Shown: piece by piece, positions 42,416-51,617 of the stretch
Layout: every line of letters begins with the position of its first letter
How positions within the stretch are numbered: position 1 is the first letter of the stretch
Assembly: GCF_021458635.1 (NCBI RefSeq)
Contig: NZ_JAIRDQ010000005.1
Coordinates: forward strand, 310,001-374,000
DNA from: Bradyrhizobium monzae
GTDB taxonomy: Bacteria > Pseudomonadota > Alphaproteobacteria > Rhizobiales > Xanthobacteraceae
DNA: 64,000 nt
Reading direction: 5' to 3'
The notes under the pieces: generated by a model
Told to the model about the DNA's origin: nothing
The model's input: only the letters and a program-made list of their open reading frames with translations
Database searches by the model: none
Position numbers and translations under genes: made by a program

Positions 42416-43177
42416 GTGATTGCATCGGACCTTCAGAGCGGTGTCGAACGGCTCGGCGACATGATCGCAAGCGCCAAGACCATCGTGCCGTTCACCGGCG
42501 CCGGCATCTCGACCGAATGCGGCATCCCTGACTTCCGCTCGCCGGGTGGGATCTGGACCCGCAACCGTCCGATCCAGTTCGACGAGTTCGTTGCGAGCCA
42601 GGACGCGCGCGATGAATCCTGGCGCCGGCGCTTTGCGATGGAGGAGATCTTTGCCGCGGCCAAGCCCGGCCGCGGCCATCGCGCGCTCGCGTCGCTGCAT
42701 CGCGCCGGCAAGATTCCCGCGGTCATCACCCAGAACATCGACAATCTGCACCAGGCCTCGGGCTTCGCCGCCGATCGCGTGATTGAACTTCACGGAAATA
42801 CTACTTACGCGCGCTGCATCGGATGTGGGCAGGACTATCCGCTCGACTGGGTGAAGCAACGGTTCGACCGGGATCGTGCGGCGCCCAACTGCACCGCATG
42901 CGAGGAGCCGGTCAAAACCGCAACGATCTCATTCGGTCAGGCGATGCCCGAGGATGAAATGCAACGCGCAACCGAGCTGTCGCAGGCCTGCGATCTCTTC
43001 ATCGCGATCGGTTCCTCGCTCGTGGTATGGCCGGCGGCGGGCTTTCCGATGATGGCGAAGAACGCCGGTGCACGTTTGGTGATCATCAATCGCGAGCCGA
43101 CCGAGCAGGACGACATCGCCGACCTCGTCATCCATCACGACATCGGCGAAGCACTCGGGCCCTTTGTCGGTAATTGA
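42416..43177 (+). CDS. cobB: NAD-dependent protein deacylase (sirtuin, CobB-like)
   Basis: 253 residues. Removes acyl groups from lysine using NAD+. VPFTGAGISTECGIPDFRSP is the NAD-binding motif, TQNIDNLHQASG and VIELHGN hold the catalytic His, and CIGCGQ with CTACEE gives the four zinc cysteines. GSSLVVWPAAGFP is the second NAD site. The start is GTG 42416, with AGGAGG just upstream; the frame is open to 42371 without family content. Confidence 0.93.
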   Translation: MIASDLQSGVERLGDMIASAKTIVPFTGAGISTECGIPDFRSPGGIWTRNRPIQFDEFVASQDARDESWRRRFAMEEIFAAAKPGRGHRALASLHRAGKIPAVITQNIDNLHQASGFAADRVIELHGNTTYARCIGCGQDYPLDWVKQRFDRDRAAPNCTACEEPVKTATISFGQAMPEDEMQRATELSQACDLFIAIGSSLVVWPAAGFPMMAKNAGARLVIINREPTEQDDIADLVIHHDIGEALGPFVGN

Positions 43178-43388
43178 GGCATCAATTTGATTCGCGCCTG
43201 TGCAAGCTGTTCATAGGTTCCAGCGAATCGCTTTTTTTATCTATGCCTCGCAACCGGGAGTGTTATCTTTTGATTCGAGAGATTCGCGTCGCGTCGAGTT
43301 GAGAAGATTTTCTGAAGATTCTCTCAAGACGCGTGATTCGACGCCGCCGCTGAGGGCGGGTTGCATAGGATGTGTGGGGTCCGGGGTT

Positions 43389-44024
43389 ATGGGGTCGTCG
43401 GACGGATTTGAGTCCAAGAAGCTGGGAGTTCCCGCGCCGGGCGAACATGGCGGCGCCGGTCGTGACAGCGCGCTCAGTCCCTTCACCGGGCTCGGTGAGG
43501 GGAGCGCCAACCTTGTCGAGGTGCATGGCGTCATCAAATGGTTCGACGCCTCAAAGGGCTACGGCTTCATCGTTCCCGACAATGGATGGCCCGACGTGCT
43601 CCTGCACGTTACCGTGCTGAGGCGCGACGGCTTCCAGACCGCGTACGAAGGCGCCCGCATCGTCGTCGAGTGCATCCAGCGCGCCAAGGGCTACCAGGCC
43701 TTCCGCGTCGTCTCGATGGACGAGTCGACCGCGATCCATCCCGCACAGATGCTGCCGCCGCGTACCCATGTCACGGTCACCGCGACCAGCGGGCTCGAGC
43801 GGGCCCAGGTCAAATGGTTCAACCGGCTGCGCGGCTTCGGCTTCCTGACCTGCGGCGAGGGCACCCCGGACATCTTCGTGCACATGGAGACGCTGCGCCG
43901 CTTCGGCATGACCGAGCTGCGGCCGGGCCAGTATGTGCTGGTCCGCTTTGGGCCGGGCTCCAAGGGCATGATGGCTGCCGAGATCCATCCGGAGACCGGC
44001 TCGCCGGGTCTCCAGTCGCACTAG
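43389..44024 (+). CDS. Double cold-shock-domain protein
   Basis: 211 residues with two cold-shock OB folds. The first (about residues 43-105) has VIKWFDASKGYGFIVPDNGW and VLLHVTVL. The second (about 140-205) has QVKWFNRLRGFGFLTCGEG and DIFVHMETL. Both keep the RNP1-like aromatic pattern for single-stranded nucleic acid. The N-terminal 40 residues are disordered. The likely start is ATG 43389. Confidence 0.9.
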   Translation: MGSSDGFESKKLGVPAPGEHGGAGRDSALSPFTGLGEGSANLVEVHGVIKWFDASKGYGFIVPDNGWPDVLLHVTVLRRDGFQTAYEGARIVVECIQRAKGYQAFRVVSMDESTAIHPAQMLPPRTHVTVTATSGLERAQVKWFNRLRGFGFLTCGEGTPDIFVHMETLRRFGMTELRPGQYVLVRFGPGSKGMMAAEIHPETGSPGLQSH

Positions 44025-44156
44025 CGGCTTTCCATTTTCGTATTCGTGAGCAGAAGCGCGCGGCCCCCCGGGTCGCGCGCTTCTGGCTTTTGTCACGATC
44101 GCCGCGTATGGATTGTCGCAGTCCCACGTCTTAGCGCTGTCCCGAGTGCCATTCGC

Positions 44157-44642
44157 ATGAAGCTTGATCGAAACATTGTCTGGTCCCTTGCCAGGGGCTG
44201 GCTCGTCGCCGTGCTCGTCGTTGCAGGCTTTGCCGTCGCAAGCGCGCCCGCGGGCGCGGCCAGCTTCCAGCCGCTCGAGATCGTCACCAAGAACGGCGTG
44301 CAGGTGTTCTCGGTGGAGATGGCGACCACGGACGAGGAGAAGCAGACCGGGCTGATGTACCGCAAGGAATTGGCCGACGGCAAAGGCATGCTGTTCGACT
44401 TCAATCCCGAGCAGGAAGTCTCGATGTGGATGAAGAACACTTATGTCCCGCTCGACATGATCTTCATTCGCGCCGACGGGCGCATCCTGCGTATCGCCGA
44501 GAATACCGAGCCGCTCTCGACCAAGATCATTTCGTCGAGAGGTCCCGCCCGGGCCGTCCTCGAGGTCGTGGCGGGAACAGCGCAGAAATACGGCATCCGT
44601 CCCGGCGATCGCGTTGGCCACCCCCTGTTTGGCAGCAAATAG
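44157..44642 (+). CDS. DUF192 family exported protein
   Basis: 161 residues: signal peptide (LVAVLVVAGFAVASAPAGAA), then the DUF192 fold with QTGLMYRKELADGKGMLFDF and EVSMWMKNTYVPLDMIFI. DUF192 proteins are small periplasmic beta proteins of unknown function. Confidence 0.92.
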   Translation: MKLDRNIVWSLARGWLVAVLVVAGFAVASAPAGAASFQPLEIVTKNGVQVFSVEMATTDEEKQTGLMYRKELADGKGMLFDFNPEQEVSMWMKNTYVPLDMIFIRADGRILRIAENTEPLSTKIISSRGPARAVLEVVAGTAQKYGIRPGDRVGHPLFGSK

Positions 44643-44754
44643 GTCCGCAAATTGAGCTAGGTGGCGCCGTTTGGGCGGTTTGCAACGCTTGATGGCGCTT
44701 CGTAAGCTTGCTGGCGCCTGGCGAAGCGTGTATCGACGGGGCTCGCCGGACATT

Positions 44755-44831
44755 CGGGGTATAGCGCAGCCTGGTAGCGCGGCAGTTTTGGGTACTGCAG
44801 GTCGTTGGTTCGAATCCAGCTGCCCCGACCA
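44755..44831 (+). tRNA. tRNA-Pro (UGG)
   Basis: Acceptor CGGGGTA-type arm pairs with TGCCCCG. The anticodon stem GCAGT/ACTGC holds loop TTTGGGT with anticodon TGG. The T-arm is GTTGG-TTCGAAT-CCAGC, and CCA is encoded. 77 bases. Confidence 0.95.
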
Positions 44832-44974
44832 AAAAGTGGCCTGAGAACGACGCTTACCCTGAGGCAACCTCGGCTCGAGGCTCTCAGAACTCACCTCTCT
44901 TGCGACCGTTTCCACACAACCAAGACCCTTTCCGGACATCGCGGCGCAAGTCGCGACCGCGGGCGCCGCCTCAC

Positions 44975-46417
44975 TTATTTGACCGGGAACAGAAGCGCGA
45001 GACTAGCCCGCAATTGCCAAGCAGATGTGCCAGTCGGACGTATGGCGTTGTAATAGCCGGCAATCTGAGCGTTCACGGGTTGGTCACCCACTTTAAACAC
45101 GCGACCGAAGCCACCTCCGATGGGTACGGTCCATTGCTGACCCGATGCAGCGAGCCAGTTCGAGGTGATGATCGGTGACGTCGTCAAGTACCAACCCTGC
45201 GCCAGGTTGTAGTTAAGGAACGGCTGCGCAAGGAATGAGTTCACGGCTGGCGTCAGTGGGTTGCCACCGACCGACCACTGATTGTTGAGCAAAACGCCGA
45301 GCACCCAATGTCCTGGCGTCACCAAGAAGACGGCCGTGGGGCCGAACAGGAATTTGCCGGTCCCGAGAACAGGATCGTTTGCCGACGGAACAGTGAAGAC
45401 GGGACCCACACCCCAGATCAGCGCACCGGGATGCGCGGGGGAAAAGAACAAGGATTGAGTAATGTCGCCAACGCCATTGGTATTGCTGTCAAACAGCGGG
45501 TTCGGCTGGCTGATCAACGGAATGATGGTACGTGAAATCAGGTTCCAGTCATCATTCAAGTGCATCGGCACGACGGGCTGAATGTTGAACACTTCCTGGG
45601 TACGATTGAATGGTCCCGTGTTGAAATTGGTGTTGCTCTGGAATGGCACGCTGACCAGATCGGCGATCGGATTTTGTGATGCCTTCTGCAGGTTCTCCGA
45701 CGACTCGGCAGAACCACCGGTGGGCGACGGCTCGCCCGCTTCGGGAACGCCGCTCACGAATTTATAATTGATGCCAGCCTTGACCATTTGAAGGTCGCGG
45801 TTCAAGGGCACGGCGGGCACCGTTGCCGAAGTCCAATTTGATAGCGCGAGGTAATCGTATTCGAGCTTCACCGTCCAATGCGGCTTGAAGCCGTATTCAA
45901 TGCCTCCGCCGAGCAGCCAGCCGCTGCTGGTGGTGGACCCGTTCCAAACCGGACCAGGAAAGTTCAAGGTAGCATTGCTTTGCACCCAGCCGCCACCCAG
46001 CTTGGCGAATACAAGCCATCGGTCATTCACGACGCCAACGCGGCCCGCGGCGGTGCCGATCCAGCGCTGATTTACATCTCCCAAGGTCGGAGTCGAAAGC
46101 ACCGGGTGACTAAATGCGGCCCAATCGAAGTCCCCCTCGACACCAAATAGAAGGTGACCAGCCTGGAAGTTATAGCCCGCCTGCACGCCACCAATGAATT
46201 CGGTTAGGCCGCCATACAGATTGTTGCCAGGAATGTTCAGGCTGCCGTTGGACCATCCGCCGCCGAAGTTGGCACCGACATAAAACCCTGACCAATTATA
46301 GGGTGGCGCAGCGACAGGTGCCTCGTACACCGCAGCTTTGGTAGGCAAATCCGATGCAAGAGCAGACCCGCTCAACAATCCTGCAGCAGCGATGCCCGCA
46401 AGGAACATTTTCTGCAT
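44975..46417 (-). CDS. Fused outer-membrane protein: Omp25-like barrel plus neuromedin-U-type transporter barrel
   Basis: 480 residues. After a signal peptide (FLAGIAAAGLLSGSALA), residues 40-220 are a complete Omp25-like barrel: NWSGFYVGANFGGGWSNG, FGVEGDFDWA, WTVKLEYDYLALSNW and a closing GINYKF whose Phe normally ends the protein. A Pro/Gly/Ser linker (221-245) leads to a second domain (246-480) of the family often labelled neuromedin U-like: NPIADLVSVPFQSNTNFNTG, DDWNLISRTIIPLISQPNP, QQWTVPIGGGFGRVFKVG, ending in LLFPVK. The G+C is lower than neighbours. Confidence 0.9.
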   Translation of the reverse strand: MQKMFLAGIAAAGLLSGSALASDLPTKAAVYEAPVAAPPYNWSGFYVGANFGGGWSNGSLNIPGNNLYGGLTEFIGGVQAGYNFQAGHLLFGVEGDFDWAAFSHPVLSTPTLGDVNQRWIGTAAGRVGVVNDRWLVFAKLGGGWVQSNATLNFPGPVWNGSTTSSGWLLGGGIEYGFKPHWTVKLEYDYLALSNWTSATVPAVPLNRDLQMVKAGINYKFVSGVPEAGEPSPTGGSAESSENLQKASQNPIADLVSVPFQSNTNFNTGPFNRTQEVFNIQPVVPMHLNDDWNLISRTIIPLISQPNPLFDSNTNGVGDITQSLFFSPAHPGALIWGVGPVFTVPSANDPVLGTGKFLFGPTAVFLVTPGHWVLGVLLNNQWSVGGNPLTPAVNSFLAQPFLNYNLAQGWYLTTSPIITSNWLAASGQQWTVPIGGGFGRVFKVGDQPVNAQIAGYYNAIRPTGTSAWQLRASLALLFPVK

Positions 46418-47041
46418 GTTCGCCCCCAAAGGTCAGGCCACAACTCCGAAATGTACTGGGGGTAGCGCCTTCGGCCCAGCCCAACTTGGCTGATGCGAGC
46501 CAACCGTCCCTGCTATTCTCGATGCCGTGATATTTCGGCAACGACAAGGTGGTTCGATGATCGCGGAATAGAAGCGTCGCCGCCAGCGCGGCTCATAGCC
46601 GGTCGAGCGCGAGATCGAGTGGCTGAACGACTCCGCTCCAATCGAGGCGTGGCTAGACAAGGCGTTGTCCGCGTTCTTCAGCCGCCGCGGCGACGTGTAG
46701 AACGTGCTGCCCCCCATCCTGCTTGCGCCGCTCGATGAGCGCGATGGCAGGTTGGTCGAGTAGCCCGAGTTGAGCGCAACGTCGGGCCGCAAGCAGTCTG
46801 CCATGATCAAGTCTTCGATGCGGCTCCCAAAGCCGGCATCGAATACCCTTGACAGCTGCCCCGACCAGTCCCCGGCTTGAACCCTCTTGATCCCCTGGAG
46901 ATCTAAAAGCACGGATGTCCGTCGGCCGCTGCCGGCGTTGGTCCGGCGGGCTGAGCATTGCCGCGACAATCTGTCCGCGACACAACCTCCGCGTCAGCTT
47001 CACGTGCACTATCTCTGCGCGTGCAATGGGGATGTTCGGAC
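46418..47041. other. Interval without intact gene
   Basis: About 620 bases. A short open stretch reads VEREIEWLNDSAPIEAWLD and on to SRRGDV before TAG at about 46697, which looks like the end of a lost gene. The remaining frames are not protein-like. Promoters of the two flanking barrel genes must lie here. Confidence 0.4.
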
Positions 47042-47770
47042 ATGTTCAAAACGTTTTGCGGAACGGCGCTACTCGCCTTGTCCGCGACGACAGCATCTGC
47101 GGCTGATTATGCGCTGCAGGCGCCGCCGCTGGCGCCGCTGACCTTCAACTGGACCGGTTGCTATATCGGAGCTCATCTCGGCGGCGGTGCGAGCGTGGAT
47201 CGCACGATCAACAGCGCTGGGGGGACGGTCGATTTCGGCACGGGTGGTTTTATCGGCGGCGGACAGGCTGGTTGCGACCATCAATTCGCATCCAACTGGG
47301 TCGTCGGCGCCGAAGGCCGGGCCGCATGGTCGAGCCTTTCGAGCCAGCATGGCAGCAACGTCAGATTTCCGGCGCTCGGCAACCTCGTCGTGCCGTCGCA
47401 GTTCGGCCTCAAGAACGATTTTCTCGCCTCGGTCACCGCGCGGTTCGGCTATGCCTATGGCTCAGGCTGGCTGTTCTATGGGCGAGGTGGCGTCGCCTGG
47501 ACTCACGAGAAGATCGATGACGCCTATATCAGTCCGGCCACCGGCTTCGCGGTCGATCCAAGCGCGTCCGTCATGCGCGCTGGCTGGACGTTAGGTGCGG
47601 GCGTGGAATGGGCGTTTGCATCGAGCTGGTCGGCCAACGTCGAATACAATTACCACGACTTCGGCACGAAAGGCCCGATCCAGCTCATCAGTCCGGTCGA
47701 AGGCATCACCGTGGCCCATCTCAAGGACACGATCCATGCGGCGACGATCGGCGTGAACTACCACTACTGA
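47042..47770 (+). CDS. Outer-membrane beta-barrel protein (Omp25-like)
   Basis: 242 residues: signal peptide (MFKTFCGTALLALSATTASA) and the barrel FNWTGCYIGAHLGGGASV, GFIGGGQAGCDHQFASNWVV, WLFYGRGGVAWTHEKIDD and AGWTLGAGVEWAFASSWSAN. It ends in the aromatic IGVNYHY. Two cysteines in the first loops may pair. It is divergent from the fused barrel gene. Confidence 0.9.
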   Translation: MFKTFCGTALLALSATTASAADYALQAPPLAPLTFNWTGCYIGAHLGGGASVDRTINSAGGTVDFGTGGFIGGGQAGCDHQFASNWVVGAEGRAAWSSLSSQHGSNVRFPALGNLVVPSQFGLKNDFLASVTARFGYAYGSGWLFYGRGGVAWTHEKIDDAYISPATGFAVDPSASVMRAGWTLGAGVEWAFASSWSANVEYNYHDFGTKGPIQLISPVEGITVAHLKDTIHAATIGVNYHY

Positions 47771-47814
47771 TGTGATCGGGAGCGGCCGGATGTCACCGCC
47801 GGCCAGCTCAGGTG

Positions 47815-48036
47815 TCAGGACAGCAGCCAGTCGCCCAGGCGCCAGGCCAGCCAGCCCAGTGCGCAGATCCACGCCGCCATCGCGATCGCCGCGATCCCGA
47901 GCCCGCACAGTGCAAACAGCGACGTCCGGGGTTCTTCCGCCTCGGACAGTTTCTCGGTCGTATCAACTTGGCTCACAGCATCCCCTTGGCCGGCGGCCGG
48001 CTGTTCATTGGTCTCGGTTCGCTCGCGAAAATTCAC
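47815..48036 (-). CDS. Small C-terminally anchored protein
   Basis: 73 residues: hydrophilic, acidic N-terminus, then a hydrophobic C-terminal segment (SLFALCGLGIAAIAMAAWIC followed by WLAWRLGDWLL). Tail-anchored topology is likely. Function unknown. Confidence 0.68.
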   Translation of the reverse strand: MNFRERTETNEQPAAGQGDAVSQVDTTEKLSEAEEPRTSLFALCGLGIAAIAMAAWICALGWLAWRLGDWLLS

Positions 48037-48571
48037 CGGCCGCGCTCCAACTCACAGGGACGTGAGACGGGATGACTGTCCATTCATGGCGAGCGGGAGC
48101 CGACAGCGGGCTGGTCGCGGGCCATCCGGGCAGGAGGGAAGAACCTGCAACTCGTGGCGAGATGATTGGTTGCTGTTTTTTCAAGTCCGTTGCGCCTGCT
48201 TCGCGCATTCCCCGCATTGAAGGGGAGAACAGGGCCCGCAATCGATGCTGCGCCCGCTGGTCCCTTCAGCCGAGGTTTTCATGTCGATCAGTGCAATCGC
48301 TTCTTCCATCGCCGCAGTGCGATCGGCCGCAGGGCCAAAACTACGATCAGGCACGCCGCCGAACGTTTAGCGCTTGTTGTTCGCAGGCCGCTATCTCTGC
48401 GCGATTTTTGCTGGAATTAAAACAGGTTAGAGGGCGCAGAATTACCAAAGCTTCATCGAACCTTTGGCCGTCGCCACGGACATATCAATGTTGGGAATTT
48501 CAGCGCCCAATGCCTAAACGGACGCCGCCAAGCGATGATATTCCGCTTGCGCGGCGTTGCGCTTTTGGGGC
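48037..48571. other. Gene-free interval
   Basis: About 530 bases. The longest open frame (rightward, across 48072-48626) has poor codon pattern and no recognisable content. I see no repeat or RNA. Confidence 0.4.
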
Positions 48572-48730
48572 TCAGCCCGAGGCGTACCAGCCCGCCGGAA
48601 ACGGGATCAGCGGCCAGACTGAATAATTGTCGTTGGCGGCCCTCGGCGACCTGTCATGGGACGGCCTGGCGACCGGTACCGGGGGCGATGAAATCATCGC
48701 CAGAAGCAAAGAAGCAAATTGCAGATTCAT
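48572..48730 (-). CDS. Small Pro-rich hypothetical protein
   Basis: 52 residues: a hydrophobic start (MNLQFASLLLAMISSPPVPV) and a C-terminus RAANDNYSVWPLIPFPAGWY. The RAANDN...WPLIPFP pattern resembles small proteins annotated repeatedly in Bradyrhizobium. Function unknown. Confidence 0.6.
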   Translation of the reverse strand: MNLQFASLLLAMISSPPVPVARPSHDRSPRAANDNYSVWPLIPFPAGWYASG

Positions 48731-49039
48731 GATCATCGACCTGCAGTCAGTCGTTGAAAAATTCATTCTGAGCTTGAAATCAACCAGGCGAACGCTTCGG
48801 AAACAGCGCACTCATTCTCAAATCGCGCATGCATCTTAGGAAAGATAGGCAGGCGTTTCAACCGGCAACGCGGCGGTCTGTCGGCAAGTAAGGTTGATCG
48901 GTTAGGTTAAGCACGGGCCGTCGTTGCGGCCGTTTCGACGACTGGTATCAAACTGGTCCCGGCACGCGACGACGCCCCATCAGCGGCTCACACGATGTCA
49001 TATTCGTCGCGGCGTTTCGTTTCGCGCGAGTTGTCCGCC

Positions 49040-49234
49040 ATGACTTTCGATCTCACCTCCAAAACATCCCACCAACGGTCGAACTGGGCCGAGATCTGGC
49101 ACCTCTGGACCGTGATCGTTCCGCGCCGCTCGATCAACGGGCAGCTCGTCTACGGCAAGGTCTGGCGCCGTCACGACGGCCGCGACTGGATCTACAAGAA
49201 GTTCACCGAATACGACGGCGAGGCGGCGGCCTGA
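49040..49234 (+). CDS. Small conserved soluble protein
   Basis: 64 residues, rich in Trp and Arg (SNWAEIWHLWTVIVPRRSIN then GQLVYGKVWRRHDGRDW). The ATG at 49040 is preferred over 48995. Function unknown. Confidence 0.65.
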   Translation: MTFDLTSKTSHQRSNWAEIWHLWTVIVPRRSINGQLVYGKVWRRHDGRDWIYKKFTEYDGEAAA

Positions 49235-49268
49235 GGCTGCCGCCGCCACGCGTCTCAGGCGGCCTCTC

Positions 49269-50447
49269 CTAAGCGGCTTTGGACGCGGGAGCAGCCGCGG
49301 GCTTCGCCGGCGGCGGCTTCAGCGGCTTGTCCTGCCGCTTCGACCACGAGATGTAATAGGCGACCGTCGTCATGATCGCGATGCCCGCGATGGAGACGAA
49401 CAGCTGCGCGAACAGCGAGCCCGAGCTCATCGACAGCTCGAAATGGCCGACGAAGGATAGGAACACGCCGACGCAGAACACGGCGAGCGATTGCTGGCCG
49501 CAGACGATCACCGGATCGAAGATCTTCCATTCCAGGCCCGGCCAGTCCTTCGGCACGAAGCGGATCACCATGATCACGATCACGACGAAGTGGAGGAAGC
49601 GGTAGGGCGCGAGGTTGGTCTTGTCGTTCGGGTTGAACGCCGAGAACAGCCATTCCGGGAACATGCCGCCGAGGGTGGGGAAACGGCCGGCCATGGTCAT
49701 GACCAGCGCGAAGAGGAGATAGCCGAGGCAGAGCCACAGCGTGATCGGCGAATTGATCAGCGTCATCGAGCGGCGCGCGCCGCCCATCGCGCACCAGGCG
49801 CCGAACACGAACAGCACCTGCCAGCAATAGGGGTTGAAGTACCACTGGCCGGCCGGGTAGGCGTTCAGGTTCAGGCTGAAGTGACGCGCGGTCAGCCACA
49901 GGATGATCGACAGCGCCATCGTCAGATCGGGCTTGCGCAGCATGAACCACAGCACCGGCGGAAACAGGCCCATCAGCACGATGTAGAGCGGCAGCACGTC
50001 GAGATTGAGCGGCTTGAAGCGCAGGAACAGGCCCTGTCGCAGCGTCTCGGTGGCGTTGTCGACGAGGCCTGCGACGTTGAACTCGTTGATCATCTCGGAA
50101 TCGCCGAAGCGCAGCGCCAGATAGCTGATCGAGGCGATGTAGATCACGAACAGGATGATGTGGGCGACATAGAGCTGCCAGACCCGCTTGGTGAGGCGGG
50201 TGGCGCCGACGATGAAGCCGCGCTCCAGCATCATGCGGGCATAGACGAACGAGGCCGTATAACCGGAGATGAAGACGAACAGGTCGGCCGCGTCTGAAAA
50301 GCCGTAGTTGCGCGTCGTGATCCAGTTCACGACGTTGTCGGGGATGTGATCGAGGAAGATCGCCCAGTTGGCGATGCCGCGAAACAGGTCGAGCCTGAGG
50401 TCACGGCCCTTCTCGGGGAGCGTGGCGTTGATGTTCAGGAAGGCCAT
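49269..50447 (-). CDS. OpgC family membrane protein (glucan succinylation type)
   Basis: 392 residues with about ten membrane spans: RDLRLDLFRGIANWAIFLDH at the N-terminus, SDAADLFVFISGYTASFVYA and LPLYIVLMGLFPPVLWFMLR. The family adds succinyl groups to osmoregulated periplasmic glucans, which in rhizobia are cyclic. The basic, Pro/Ala-rich tail is cytoplasmic. The start is ATG 50447; upstream codons to 50537 are doubtful. Confidence 0.92.
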   Translation of the reverse strand: MAFLNINATLPEKGRDLRLDLFRGIANWAIFLDHIPDNVVNWITTRNYGFSDAADLFVFISGYTASFVYARMMLERGFIVGATRLTKRVWQLYVAHIILFVIYIASISYLALRFGDSEMINEFNVAGLVDNATETLRQGLFLRFKPLNLDVLPLYIVLMGLFPPVLWFMLRKPDLTMALSIILWLTARHFSLNLNAYPAGQWYFNPYCWQVLFVFGAWCAMGGARRSMTLINSPITLWLCLGYLLFALVMTMAGRFPTLGGMFPEWLFSAFNPNDKTNLAPYRFLHFVVIVIMVIRFVPKDWPGLEWKIFDPVIVCGQQSLAVFCVGVFLSFVGHFELSMSSGSLFAQLFVSIAGIAIMTTVAYYISWSKRQDKPLKPPPAKPAAAPASKAA

Positions 50448-50702
50448 GCGACGGGAGCTCTCGAAGAGGACGGATACGCTGATGTCGGCGAGGCGAGGCC
50501 GCCGGGCGGGATTCCCGGGCGGAATGCGGGTACGCAATTGTCACAGTGCAGCATAATGACTATACCCCTCGGTGAGAGACCCGGGGGCCCGGAATCACCG
50601 ATCAGTTCCCGAAAGGTGTCTCTATACTATGCCCGCGGTTTCCACCAATCGCTACCGTGACGCATTAAAATCGAACGAAAAGACCAAGAGGCCGGACCGC
50701 CA

Positions 50703-51008
50703 ATGACCGCACGCATTTTCAAGCCCGCCAAGAACGCGATGCAATCCGGCCGGTCCAAGACCAAGGAATGGCAGCTCGACTACGAGCCGGAGCAGCCGCG
50801 CGCGGTCGAGCCGTTGATGGGCTGGACCTCGTCGGGCGACATGAAGCAGCAGATCACGCTGCGCTTCGACACCAAGGACGAGGCGGTTGCCTATTGCGAG
50901 CGCAAGGGCATCGCCTACCAGGTGATCGAGCCGAAGGAATCGCTGCACCGCCAGGTCGCCTATGCGGACAATTTCTCCTTCCGCCGCGGCGAGCCCTGGA
51001 CGCACTGA
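50703..51008 (+). CDS. NADH dehydrogenase accessory subunit, NDUFS4-like (ETC_C1)
   Basis: 101 residues matching the alphaproteobacterial counterpart of the mitochondrial complex I 18-kDa subunit: ARIFKPAKNAMQSGRSKTKE, WQLDYEPE, PLMGWTSSGD, RFDTKDEAVAYCERKGI, and the closing YADNFSFRRGEPWTH. It stabilises the matrix arm of complex I. Confidence 0.94.
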   Translation: MTARIFKPAKNAMQSGRSKTKEWQLDYEPEQPRAVEPLMGWTSSGDMKQQITLRFDTKDEAVAYCERKGIAYQVIEPKESLHRQVAYADNFSFRRGEPWTH

Positions 51009-51104
51009 GGCGCTCCGGTTCGGCCGACCCTGCGGGGAGCCCTTGGCACCCATTCCGCCGCGTGCTTCGCTGGTCCGCATGACGGGACCAGGACGAGGTG
51101 GGGG

Positions 51105-51599
51105 ATGGCGGGGCGTGACCAGCTCGACGGCGTCGATCTGAAGATCCTATCCGAACTGCAGCAGGACGGGCGCGTCCGCAACAACGAGCTGGCGCTTCGC
51201 GTCGGCGTGTCCGCGCCGAATTGCCTGCGGCGGCTCAAATCGCTGTTCAGCCGCGGCGTGATACGCGCGGTGCGTGCCGTCATCGACGAGCGATTGCTGG
51301 GCTATGAGGTGGTGTCGTTCGTCTCGATCCAACTCGGCAGCCAGGCCCAGCCAGTGTTGGAGGCGTTCGAGGGATCGATCGCCGCGATCCCGCGCATCCA
51401 GCAGTGCTGGCGCATTTCGGGCGACACCGACTATCTCCTGAAATGCGTCGCGCCGAGCGTCGAGAGCATGCGCCAGCAGCTCCTGCATTTTGCCGCCATG
51501 CCCAACGTGAAGAACGTGCGCAGCTTTCCAGTCCTGGGTGTGGCGAAAGACGTGCCGCTGCCGGTGCAGGAGATCGCGGTCGCGGCGCCGGCAGGATAG
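51105..51599 (+). CDS. Lrp/AsnC family transcriptional regulator
   Basis: 164 residues: N-terminal helix-turn-helix (LDGVDLKILSELQQDGRVRN, then LALRVGVSAPNCLRRLKSLF) and a C-terminal RAM ligand domain (CWRISGDTDYLLKCVAPSVE). It probably senses an amino acid. Adjacent to the leucine degradation locus, with the AraC gene between. Confidence 0.92.
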   Translation: MAGRDQLDGVDLKILSELQQDGRVRNNELALRVGVSAPNCLRRLKSLFSRGVIRAVRAVIDERLLGYEVVSFVSIQLGSQAQPVLEAFEGSIAAIPRIQQCWRISGDTDYLLKCVAPSVESMRQQLLHFAAMPNVKNVRSFPVLGVAKDVPLPVQEIAVAAPAG

Positions 51600-51617
51600 G
51601 AGCCGCGCGTCTGCGCC

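Noticed and set aside
27704..44831. tRNA-Glu and tRNA-Pro as integration sites of an island
   Set aside because: No integrase and no repeated tRNA 3' end was found on either side within the window.
46433..46969. 178-codon minus-strand frame between the two outer-membrane genes
   Set aside because: Ser/Arg-rich and without any recognisable domain; no ribosome site.
48072..48626. 184-codon plus-strand frame
   Set aside because: Poor codon pattern, mixed composition and no domain; overlaps a better-supported small minus-strand gene at its end.
40889..48911. Shared TCGGTTAGGTTAA at about 40889 and 48899 before two small genes
   Set aside because: Shared 13-base words are expected by chance in 64 kb, and no symmetry or wider similarity supports a motif.
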